Assembly (NCBI GenBank): GCA_963978905.1
Contig: OZ022256.1
Span: 25,631,426-25,695,425 of the forward strand
From: Trichostrongylus colubriformis
Taxonomy: Eukaryota; Nematoda; Chromadorea; Rhabditida; Trichostrongylidae
Length of the DNA: 64,000 bases
Direction of reading: 5' to 3'
Below, piece after piece: positions 26,301 through 38,300 of this stretch (the stretch's first letter is position 1; each line of letters begins with the position of its first letter). The position numbers were made by a program, and so were the translations under genes. The notes beneath the pieces were generated by a model, which saw only the letters and a list, made by a program, of their open reading frames with translations, was not told where the DNA came from and made no database searches.

Positions 26301-29300
26301 TATTTGAAGTTTTATCCGTTGAAACAGCAACAACCACATCATAAACTTCTGAAGCTTCCAACCTGCAATCTCCGGAGGTTCCTCACGATACCGGCCCACT
26401 GCATACAGAGCGGAACTGCAGTCGAAAGTCGCACTGATGGCGCTGCGAGTGCAACACCACGGAGCGATTTTTGTCATAAGTGCACACACCCAACGCAAGC
26501 ACATGGACTAGGAGTACTATCCTTTTCAACTAGCGCGCTCGAAATCCCCACTACAAAAACGCTTGGTCTGTCTGTCCGTCCCTCTGTCTGTCACGAATTT
26601 AAGCATAACATGGAAAACAACCTATGGAGATGGGTACAAGTTTGTGATGGCAAGGGCATGCGACGAAGTAAAGAGCACATATGGACCACGGTAAGCCCAG
26701 CCCACGGCGGGCGGAACATGCACTGGAATATTCCGTTTTCAGGCCGAGAATTGTTAATTAGGTTCCAATAAAAACCAAAAGTGGGGAAAAGACGGATTTA
26801 GGTCAGTGATGAGTTTCCGAAAGCAACGAAAGGGGCCCAAGCAGATGGGTGGAGCGCACTTCGAAAGAGCGGTCCGTAAAACGAAAATACATAATTGGAA
26901 TACAACGCAGCTTTGAAACCAGGAAAAAATGGGTACAAACGACCAGCGTCGAAGTCATCTTGAACAATATAGAAAAAAAAAAGTCATTCCGATCGACCAA
27001 CTGACGCCCATGTTTTTAAACGGGCAGCATTGTGCGCTGGCCCATCTGGTTGATAGCTAATTCACCTTCATGGAAGCCAGGATCGTGTCAGCACTTATGA
27101 GCGTCCAGTGCTCCTTCGGATGTTCACGTATATACCGACGAACCCATGTGGTTTTTCCTACACTTGGTAAGCCGACCTGTAAAAAAAAATCTCATAAGAA
27201 GAGAGTGTATTAGCATCTGTGACACATTAACAAGTTAATGTGATTAATGAAGTGTACGTAAGTAAAGCAGGATTATTCAAGCATCTATATTCAGGTAACC
27301 ACATGAACACAAGGGTGACTCAAACCTTTCAGCAACTACAATTCTTCTCACTTGAAAAGAAACGAATAATCAAAAAGGAAAGCATCCTTGAAGTGGCGAA
27401 TGGTAATAAATGGAAACCGACCATCATGAGCACAGTGCAGTCAGATTTACTCTCCGGTGGAGTGGGAGCACGCTCAGTTTGCGAGCTTGGAAGTGAGTTT
27501 GGGAATGTCCACTCGGGACGCCTTCAAAAGACAACATAAGAAAAAGGGTGAGGAGCATGAGAAAAAAAACCAACTCACTTAATCCATTCCTCCTCACCAC
27601 CTGGGAAGGTACCGAAGTTCACAGAAACACGACAGTTCTTCACACATATGTGGGGATACACCGCTTCATCTTCCGGGATTGTCACATTTGCAAATGCTAC
27701 TCCCATGCATTCGGTGTTCTTCCAGAAACTAATATTTCCTTTTTCGAAATCCTGAAATAGAAAACAATAATGCAGCAATAATGGAGAATTTGATAGCTTA
27801 CCAGTTCTGCAGTTATTACATCTCCAACCCCAAAAGAGTCTCCATAGTCGGTGAAAACATTACTGTTTGCTTTCTTTCCTAATGATGTGCAGCAATAAGA
27901 CGACGGGTACTCGCCCAGCTGAACGAAAAATTGATAAATATGAACGTGGTTCAATGCAGTGGAACCATTCTTTGAAACCATTTATTACCACAAGCGGTGA
28001 CGAACGGAAAGAGAAGCCAACGCGAATATCGTTGGGGTCTAGCTCATCAAACGGAAGATGCCTCGTGGGTAATAAATCCGTGATCTAAAACCGTAACGAT
28101 ACTACACGATAAAAGAGATAAGCTATCATAAAAAAGTAAACTCACCTTAACTTGAAATACTATCGAACGTAAATTCTCGTCAGTACGTTCAGGGCTTGAT
28201 TCTGGATTTTGGCTTAAATTGGGGATTCAGGCATGTGTAATAGTAGTTAACATGAAATAAACTTCGAAAATTCAACACACTAACCGACATTTCGACAAAA
28301 TTCCATGAGTACTCCTAACGCCTCCCCATACAAGAGCTAGGCCATCTTGATTATCTGGATCGATTATCCAATCGTTATCAGGAGCTCCTTTCAGATGCAA
28401 ATCGCCGTTGTCTTAAAAAACAGTAATTAGGGTTGATTCAAAGGTAACAACAAGAAAGGAAAACGAAAGTGATATCTACGAATCATAGAACGCGGATTAT
28501 AGAGTCAATTCATAGGTCAGTTGGGCTTTCGCGCAGTACTGCGCGGATAGCACGGTAAAATTATGTAAGTGGAAATGACCAAAACTGGCCAACCAACGTC
28601 GCACATGCCCATACTGCTTTATACGGTGATAAGCGCTTTATACGGTAAGCTTTATACGGTGAATTGGGCACTAGCCCGATTGGTATTTTCACCATCATCT
28701 ATCACTACGGCCAAAACGCGCTGCGCGGCTCCACGGTCAAAACATTATCTTGCTACAGATACCGGAATACGAAGAGCGTTTCATTTGTGACGGTTTAATT
28801 TGTGGTAATTTGGGTTGGTAAGTAGGTAGTTTACCACTGCATATCTCACCATTTTTCAAAAGTCTAGGTGATTTGGTGGTCAATGCCCTTGGGACTGATA
28901 TGGGATTGGGAGCAAAGTTTTTGACCTACCTACCACTTAACATTTCAGCTACATACATATAGTGGTACTAGCGTATTGGATACTGCCACACTCGATTGTA
29001 ATCCTTCATCAAACTTCATTAGCTGGTATCACTTGTGGATCCGGTCGCCCACCAAAGGGTACTAATGTGCCCGTACCCCCTAAGTAGCAATTAAAGTGCC
29101 AGTGCCATTTTCTTTTGAACAGGTTGACGAATTTGATGACACCTGCTTTACAACACTCCTTATTAGCTATTATCCTATGTTATTACCTTGGTTCAGTCAC
29201 CAATGATGTCCCTTTCCATCCCTTCCATCGCTACTTATCAACTGTTATCAACCACCACCAGAACAGTTCAGCTTCCATCAGTGTTCCCTGCCACTTCCTA

Positions 29301-32300
29301 TGTGATGAGTAAAATTCAGGATCTCACCTTTGCTGATAGGAACTTCAATGAACTACACACAAACTAACAGCCACAGCCGACCATATTTGGTAGGATAATG
29401 CAGCTGTACCGTCCCCTCCCCTTCCATCGTCAGAGCATGGAAGTTATTCAAAAACAACACCATTGAAACGACATGATTTGCTCTCTGACTCTTAATGAAT
29501 ACGATGCAGCAAATGCACCGACAAAGCTGGCGATAATGAATGCAAAAAAAAACCATACGGAACCCAGGAACACCATAATTACACAGCCATTTGTCCCCCC
29601 TCAGTTTGAACGAAAATAGTTCCGTTGCTAGACAAAAAGAATCTTTTGTCAGGAAAATATAACTGTTATAAAAGAAGTAGGTTTATGAAGTCGGACCAGT
29701 GAGAGGCCTGAGACAAATTAGAGCGAAAGCTGCACTTACAAAAATCAATCTCGAACTCCTCCGTAGATTCAGGTATCCTTTCTTCAATGATGACTTCCTC
29801 TTTCCGTTTAGGTTTCAGCCCAGCAGCCACCTGAACATGTAACAGTAGCAAATCTCTTTGCCGTACACAACAGATTCAGAGAGAAAGCTCAGCTTTAGAA
29901 TCGAATACCTCGAAGAGGTCGTCATCATCAGGAACAGGTTCGCCGTGGAAGCTGTCCATGGGTTGCACGCATTCCTCTTCCTCATAGTCATCATCGTATG
30001 GCATTTGTGTATACTGAGTTTCTGCAAGAAACACAAAACAGCGTTTACCTTTAATGCTGATAAAGATTGTGACGATAGAATGGTGTCCTACTTGTTGTTT
30101 TAGAGGACGAAATTGAGGATTAGAATTCCTCTACCGCACCACCCCTCCCCGTCCCGAACGAAGAAAGATACAGAGCTACGGTGAAGCATATAAAGAGAAG
30201 GAACAGCAAGATTCTCAAGCTTGAAAAAGAAATAAGAAACATAAGCGTCACAAAAACAGTAAGTTTAAAAATATTAATGAGTTAAGAGGGCGACTCCAAA
30301 AAGTGTTGTAAAATTAAGGGAGCAGAGAACGCGAGAGAGGGCTAAGGACAGGACAAGAGATACGAACTTGAAAATACAAAAAAAGTCCACCGTCTATGTT
30401 AAAAAACCACTGACACCAGGAATGATGGGAAGTTGCTAAGCCGATACATACATTTCAGCCCCAGCTTAGCCATTTTTACTATCTTTCTTTGCTCTTTCAC
30501 CGTTACATTCACTCAATTTTATATTACAGTATAAAATATATTGTAGATCTGAAGCTCGTCGATTTCCTTCCCACTGAAATCCACACACCTCCAGTCGAAG
30601 AAATTCTGAATGTCGATTCCGAGATCACCTTGCTTAGCTTTCATTCTCAAGAAAGTGAGCTAGAGAATGGATGAAGGGATGACCTATTAACGCGAAGTTG
30701 CGGCTATGTTATGGATAAGGAAGAAAGCCCAATCAAATTTCTTCAATATTCCCTGAATTTTCTACGCTAAAATGTTGGACATCACTATGAAAAAAGCACA
30801 ATCGATTCATCTCTCCAGTTGAATGGCTAAGAGAATAGACTAGTAACGGAAGATTCACGCTTTTACGCTTGGGCATGATTATTAGAAGGTGGAAGCTAGC
30901 AGCATGGACACTGGCTATCAAAATCCGCGAATCGTTTGACCGAAGCCTCCGAAACCTTTGGACTGGTTTACATACACTACCCCCTCTTTATGTGCAATGA
31001 AATACTGTATATACATGGGTAGGTGCGATAAAAAAAACAAGAATATCGCGATGTAAAGTCGTCAGTTTGAGCTGTTCCGTGTAGCATACATGAGAAACAA
31101 ACTCCATTTACCAGACCTTCCCGACTTGGTGAGCATGGCTCAGCGTTGCTTATTACGGACGTGAGGTGCTCTGTCACGCAACGCTTAGACCGCCTGGGAC
31201 CCTTCCTATGAGCTTGGCTTAGGGCATCGATAAAATGTCATGGGGATGTCAATGTGTCATTAACCTTAAGAGATTCCGAAGAGCTCCTTGCAAGTTGGTC
31301 CGAGTCCTTCGATTTGGCTGGGATTGCATCCCGGGAAAATTCACCCTCGAATACCAATATGACATTTGTTCGGCGCAATCCCCCTTGCGCACGCTAGGCG
31401 CCGACGCAAAAATAAGGTGGAACATCAAACCTGCTCGAAACTTGTCGCAAGGGATAATTTGACCGTCTGGGTAAGAATATCAACTTGTCCGATCCGAAGC
31501 CACCTGGCGTCCGCGCCGCAAGCGGCGGTGACGCCACGTGGGGAGGACAACAAAGGGCAGCAATAAAAAAAAGGAACATGCATTCAACTGTCACAAAGGT
31601 CTCCGTCTGGTTTTCTCGGCGGAGTGGGTATCATTCATATTTACGAGGTCAAACTACCCGTTGGGTAAGTTTGAGAAATTCGGTGATTCACCTTCGTTGG
31701 CGTGGCTGCCATGCTGTTTCGTGTCGAGCAAATGTGATACACTTACTCAGAATCTCAAACTACCCTGTTAGACAAATTCAGGAGTTTGGTGACCTAACCC
31801 ATTTTGGCGCTGGCGTCTGTGGCGTATGCCCGGACGATTGAACCCCAAAAAAAGTGTCAATTCACACTCTACGGGTCGAAATATTCAGGGGTACAAGGTT
31901 CTGGCAAAATCGAAATGTTCTCCGAAAATCACCTTTATCGCATCGGCCTGTGAGGTGGTGTCGTTGCTTTGGTCGTCGTAATAGTGCCCAAGCACCCGGT
32001 TTTTCGCGTTCACAAGATAAATTCAAATATTTGGCGCGTTAACATGAACCTGCTTACGTATTGTGCTCCTTAGATAGACAAAAAGTTGCTATTTCTGGAT
32101 ATATGTTTTATTTGGAATGTCACAAGGTTTTCGAATTATTAGGGAAACTTCAAAAAACGGCAAAAATGGCACTCTGTGGTTGACATCACTTCATGAGTTC
32201 TTGCTCAACCGACTCCCAGCAAAGGCAACCACAAATGTGAGTACTGCAAGAGGAAGGTGTGCAGCACTGGATGGAACACTCTGTTCCTGGTTTCAGAAGT

Positions 32301-35300
32301 GCAGAAATGAGAACGAGTTGCTTAAATTTTCAAGTGATCAAATCGCTTTAACTAAAACAAGAAAGCGATGAACTTCCATACTTGCAGGGCATATCCACAA
32401 GTATTGGTTTTTAACAAACAAACTTGGTCAACCACCTCAAGTAGCCTCGATTGGAGAAAAACTCAAAAAATGGGTGCCACGCGACCCCTCGGAGCAGCCA
32501 TACCCAAGAGCATTTTCCACAAATCCACTTCCAGTAATTGAAGCAGCTGCAGCCTGAAGCCCTTACTCGTACATCATATTTAACATATCTAGCGTTAACT
32601 AAGCCCCACTTTCCCAAACATCTGGACAGCTCCTTCAGTAGCAGTGTGTTCAGAAAGAATGCCAATTCCGACTCGACTTTTTTCATTTCGCGCTAAATAA
32701 ATCATCAGCCCTTCGTCAAATCGAGATATGTAGGGGCTTACTGTTGACAAAGTGTGGCGAATCGAGTGGTGCCTATTCTGTAGGAAAGGATGCACTCTGA
32801 GACGAGTTATGATCTCCCAAAGTTAAAATTGCAAAAACCGGCCAGAACTTTTATTACAACCTCATAGGTAGCGGAAGCTCGGGTTTCCTTCACAGATTAT
32901 TACAGGAATAAGTAATAAAAGTCCGGACGAAGAACTCACCCTATCCCACCATTTTTTACGACATTATTCAATAAGTAGTGATTTCTTAGGGTGACTGATT
33001 AGTTTATATAAGGGAAATATTGTATTTATGCAACACTTGAAAAAATAAAAAAATTAGTAAGTCAATGCACAGAACACCATGGCAGAAAAACAAGAAAAGA
33101 ATAGAATATTGAAACATTTCAAACTAACATACCCTGTCCATTTCCCAAACCCTGCAGAACAGCAGAAGCACGCTGGAGTAAATGGCGAGGGTTATCTAAT
33201 ATTTCTCGGTCGCTAAAACAGTGTAGACAAGTGGCACATAGTTGGTAGAATCCAAGAAAAATCCGTCTAGAATTACTCACGGCTTTTTCTCTATTTCCTC
33301 TTCAGCCTCGTTACGAGCCGATTCATCAACAGACGAAGTAACTTCAATCTTGAGCTGTGTGGTGAGCGGGTCGATTTGATCATTTCTTTTGCGTGTTCGT
33401 CGCATCACTCGTACGAGTTGTCCATTTTCGTCATGACGCATGAATGCACCTTGATCGTTTTCTCCATCATCGCCTTCAGATTCGTCGTCCGAATCAGCAA
33501 TAGACTGTATATCACTATCGCTGTCCTCAGTTATTTCTCCCTCATCGTGATCGTCATCGATATGCAATTCTGCTGCAGAGCCAGGAGAGTACTGCTCGTG
33601 CTCAGCACCATCAAGCGAAGGAGTGATCGAAGGATCTAACTCCTGCAAAAAAAATCATTCTAAACCATTGAGAGCGCCAAAGCTGGGCAAACCTCAATGC
33701 TACATACATCGGTGGGACGAGCAATCACAGCAGAGGGCACATAAGCTTCAAAATCTTCGATAGCCGTAGCATCCAAAGGATCATACTCCTGAAAGAAAAT
33801 TCCTTACAGATTATCGTGAACGAGTAGATCAGCCACAGAAAACACAGAAATCAATCACCAACCTCCTCATCTTCTTTGGGTGCACCACTTTGCGCTGCCT
33901 CGGCTGAGGAATCGGGCTGTTCTTCAGATGTCTTCTCCTCCAGAGTGTCGGCAGAGCTCGATGTGCTATCGTGCAATTCAGAAGCTGTAATGCGCTCAGA
34001 ACGTTGTAAAAATGGCACAGGAACCTGAAAAAGAAAAAGTCATGCGAAGCTTATTAAATTGAACATTGAACCGCACCTCCTCGCCGGGTAACAAATCTCC
34101 ACTAATTTCGTCAAATGGCCTTATAGATGAAACCAAGAATACTGCGTACTCCAAACATGTTCGAACATCAGCCATTACTTAAACAATCAAGATTCTTCTT
34201 CTGAGAGAACACGTGGTTCATGATTATACTCACTTGCGAGATCATCGACTTTACTGTTTTCCGAAGGCACTTCCCTGAAAAAAAGCTCATGCTGTTGAAG
34301 ATAGATTGATACATTTTACAAATTAGGTTTCACTCAAATGTTTGCGATCAGAGTCTGGCGAAATAAGCATCTTATCAACACGAAGTAAGGAAACTATCGA
34401 CAGAAGAGAGAACTTACTGTTTAGGTTCCAAATTACAAGCACTCTTTGTAGCAGGTTCCTTCTAAAATACTGAGGATACCAACACTGAAGTGATAATATG
34501 CGTTGAGAGCTAGTGCGGATATCACTTACGTTGAGAGCGGGCGTTGAGCGAGCGGGCTTCAGTCGTTTTGGTGGCGGAGGAGGAGGGGGAAGATCTTCAA
34601 AATCGTTCACTTTTGGACGACGTGGCGGTGGTGGGGGAGGAACATCTTTCATTGGAGGTTGTGGGGGTGGTGGTGGTGGAGGTGGTACGAGTAGTTGCAC
34701 CATATCCGCGCTCAGGGTGATACCTTTCTTAAACGGTGCAGTTTGAATAGGCTTTGGCGGTGGTGGAGGCGGAGGGAGGAGTGGCAAAAACTGAGGACTT
34801 TTGGGTGAACTTTTAGACGAATTCGACTCAGAGAATGTTTGCTCGAAACGTCTATACGCTTCCTCAGCGGCACCGGAGAGATCTAAAAGGCTTTTTGAGT
34901 GAAGATAGGGGGTCCTGCAACTATATCAAACGCTGCCATACAACTTACCATGCCCTCGCTCCGTATTTTGGAGATCTATATTCTCTTCTGATTGTTCATT
35001 ACGTTGAACAGCTCTGACAGGTTCAGGTGAACATCTATCCTCTGAACGCCGCATCGTTTGCAAGAACTCCGACTGTTGGTTCAAAATCGTGTCCAACAAA
35101 TCCACCCTTTCCCTCGCTTTCCCGGACGTACTACTAGCTGGCTTCTTTACATTTCCTGAGGTTGGTCCTGAAACATCCACGCATCCTCCATTGGGAAGCT
35201 ACATGTATATTGACGCAAACTGAAGTTTACCGGCAGAAGACACAGATGGCTTAGTAGATGATGATTTGCGACGAGTTTCCAGATCGCGCTCCCTCGATTT

Positions 35301-38300
35301 TTCCTTAACAGCAGATCCAGCAGAGTACTTCCCTGGATCGGCCTTCTTTAGCTGAAAACTAGCGACACAATGATTCTAGTATCACATACGCTTGGATGTA
35401 ATATGGATGGCGACCGTATGTAAATGAGAAAAGTAGAATGATAGACCAAACCTCAGCCAGTCGCTCAGCCCATGCTTCAGTAATTGGCTTTGATGCGTTC
35501 AGTCTATCAGACTTTGATGTGCCGCCTCCCAAAGAGGAAATTCTGAAGGAAAGATGAAACATGGTAGCATTTCTGACAATGGAGTGAACCACTACGCAAA
35601 TCATATAAGTGGGAAAATAACAGCTCACTTCCTTTGATGATGGCGGTCATCCTCATCCTTTTGAGGCTGGATTCTCTTTGCTGCAAAAATTGAAAAATAC
35701 TTCACCCGTCATGAAAAAAACTGCAAACCGCGAGGTTGAAACTCAAAGGCACCGAGAGGGGTAATTTGGGCAAACTGTAAAACATAAAGGTACGTGTGTT
35801 CAGCAGCGCAACAGTAGAGAAAGAAAGAAGTAAAGAAGTAAGACTGCCAAAGCCCTGAGAAATATGAACTCGAAAACCCAAAGCTCTTTCGCACCTATCT
35901 GCGTCACCAGCCCGGGGCAGATTGCAGACGCGCTTAAGGCTACATCAACAGGCCACGGATGATGATCCGCCCTCTCCAGCAACTCGCTTGGCTGATGAAA
36001 ACAACGACTCGCCGTGCTGCCTGATCCTTATAACACGCTGAGCCATGATTTTTCAATGCAAGTTTTTTTTTTCAGATAGGATGTATTCACAGTTCTCACT
36101 TCATCTTACCCTTCCCGGTGCCTTCAACTGAAACAACAGTTAAGCTTACACGATGGAATCGTTCCCAGCACAGCAGTCGTAGAACCACTACTAGAGGACC
36201 TTAATAAGAAAGCATATGCGAAAAAAAGCGTTAAGACATCACAACCCTCAATAAAAATAAGAAACACGAACTTTCTCGGAATAACAGAGGGTTTTCCAGT
36301 GGTAGGAGACTTGTCGTCAGCGCTAGAGTCGTAAACTGAAAATATTAATGCTGTAGCAGATTCTGCTTAAACTTGTATGGCCGAGTATAAAAACAACTCG
36401 TGATTCCAAGATACATGCTCTCACGATTGTTTTTCTATAGTGGATGCAGCGTACAGTGCAAGTGCGAGCACGTGCTGGAGTATTAAGAAAATCGAATGCT
36501 TCCTCATTATAAATAGATACTCTGAAGCATCTTCCATCCATCTGTAGTATACTCATGCTGAACTTCAACGCGGGGCTACTGCAATGCGGTGGATCCCACT
36601 AAGTATGTTATCTTCACTTAATCTAAATGGGGAAAGGAGCACTATTCTCTTCCGCTAGAGCTCAGGCAAAAATACATGTCTGAGTGTGCAGATTGACCTC
36701 TCAGAGATCCCTAACTGATTGTTAGCTGAGCAGGTTTTCTGAGGGGTTCCCCCGCTCACTGCGATAGCACCCTAAACGCTTTCAAGATAACGGAGGAGAG
36801 AGTGCTCTGCATTGAAGCACTTTCCCTTAAATGGTGCCCTCCAAACGTTCCCCCCCCCCTTCACCAGTTCTTTTTCAGAAGCGAGACCACTTTTGCTTCT
36901 ACAGAATAAATAGCATAAGGCCCATAAACATCTCGCCGATACTGAAAAAATTGAAATTTTTCTCGAAAAAAGCTAAAATCCGCTGAACTGTATTTCCAGA
37001 AAGTCAGAGAAAGGTAAAAAAAAAACTTGGTAGAGCATAGCACCCCCGCCTATGCAATAGTTATTAAAATGTTAAGAAACAAAAAGAAAAAAAAACCTTC
37101 CCTCAGTCTTTGACACCATATTTTGACTGAAACACTTACTGTCATTGTTTGCAAACATGGGTGATGGAGTAGCACTGTCTGAGGATCTCTGTGGACGATT
37201 AGATGCTTCTGTGGTGGATTCTGCTGCTTCTGCAAAGACTTAACGGCATCGTGTTTACGAAACCAGGAATGGGTTTGAGTTCACCTGCACTTGAAGACGC
37301 CCTCGTCGCCAGAAGCGCAGAGGGAAGCGGTCGCTGAAGTCATCAATAAGTCAGCTTCATCTCATATCTTTACGCTAAATTACCTACCACTTTTGGTAAA
37401 ATAGAGAGAATAGGCTTCATGATGGAGCATGTTGGCGTAGGTTGTGCAGGAGGGCACTCAAATAAATGTTGAAAATTTTTGGAATAACGAACGACTACAG
37501 TTCATGTCAAACAATATTTCGACGCTCACCATCGTTTCCTCGGTTGTAGGTTTCTGATCTACAAACAGTGACGCATCAGTAGTTGGATGGCTACAAATGT
37601 CTTCCGAATCGGCAACCGTCTTATTTGACGCAGCCACATCTTCTCCAGCAGATGCTCTCTTTTTAAGCCTACGTGGCCGAGCTGCTAGAATTTCAGTGGC
37701 TCATGCAAAGGCAAAATAAAACCCATTAACAAAAGGGCAATACGTACCAGGGGTCTCAGTACATGTTGCTGATGGCTTTTTTCTTCCCCTAGGAACGGTC
37801 AGCTTCCGCCGTTTTTCTTCGGTCTGCGGCGTGGAATCGGACACCGAAGTCTTTAAACGAAATAAGTAGTGTAAATAATGTACGAGCCAATTAGAAAACA
37901 TGGGGTGTAATAGGTGGGATTAGAAAACAGTCGGTAAACAAGAAGGGTAAAGTCGCCGAAAGACCGCGATTTCCGCGACCTCGAGATACTGCATTGGCGT
38001 AACTACGCGTGCAAAGCCGCGACAAAGCAAAATCGGGTGATCGCAAAACCGCGAAGTCTGACGGCGGCCTAATAGGTGACGCAGCAATGAGTCCTAACCT
38101 TCCGTTTGCCCCTTCTCTTGGTGGTAGGGGATTCCGACTCAACGACTTCTGAGACCTGAAAAGTACTTCGTGAACTATCCCGTAACATACCGTTCAAGGC
38201 AACAATGAAAATATAAAATATAGTAATAATGTGGTAAGTAAAATTAGTATTAATCGCGCATAGAAGTTCACACACCTGAAAATGGCACACAGTAAGCGGC

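Noticed and set aside
26289..26771. 160-codon + strand frame
   Set aside because: Its second half is a dispersed repeat also found inverted at 6650-7010; the first half lies in an intron of the - strand gene.
34513..34746. Gly-rich + strand frame
   Set aside because: Complement of polyproline codons in a well-supported - strand exon.
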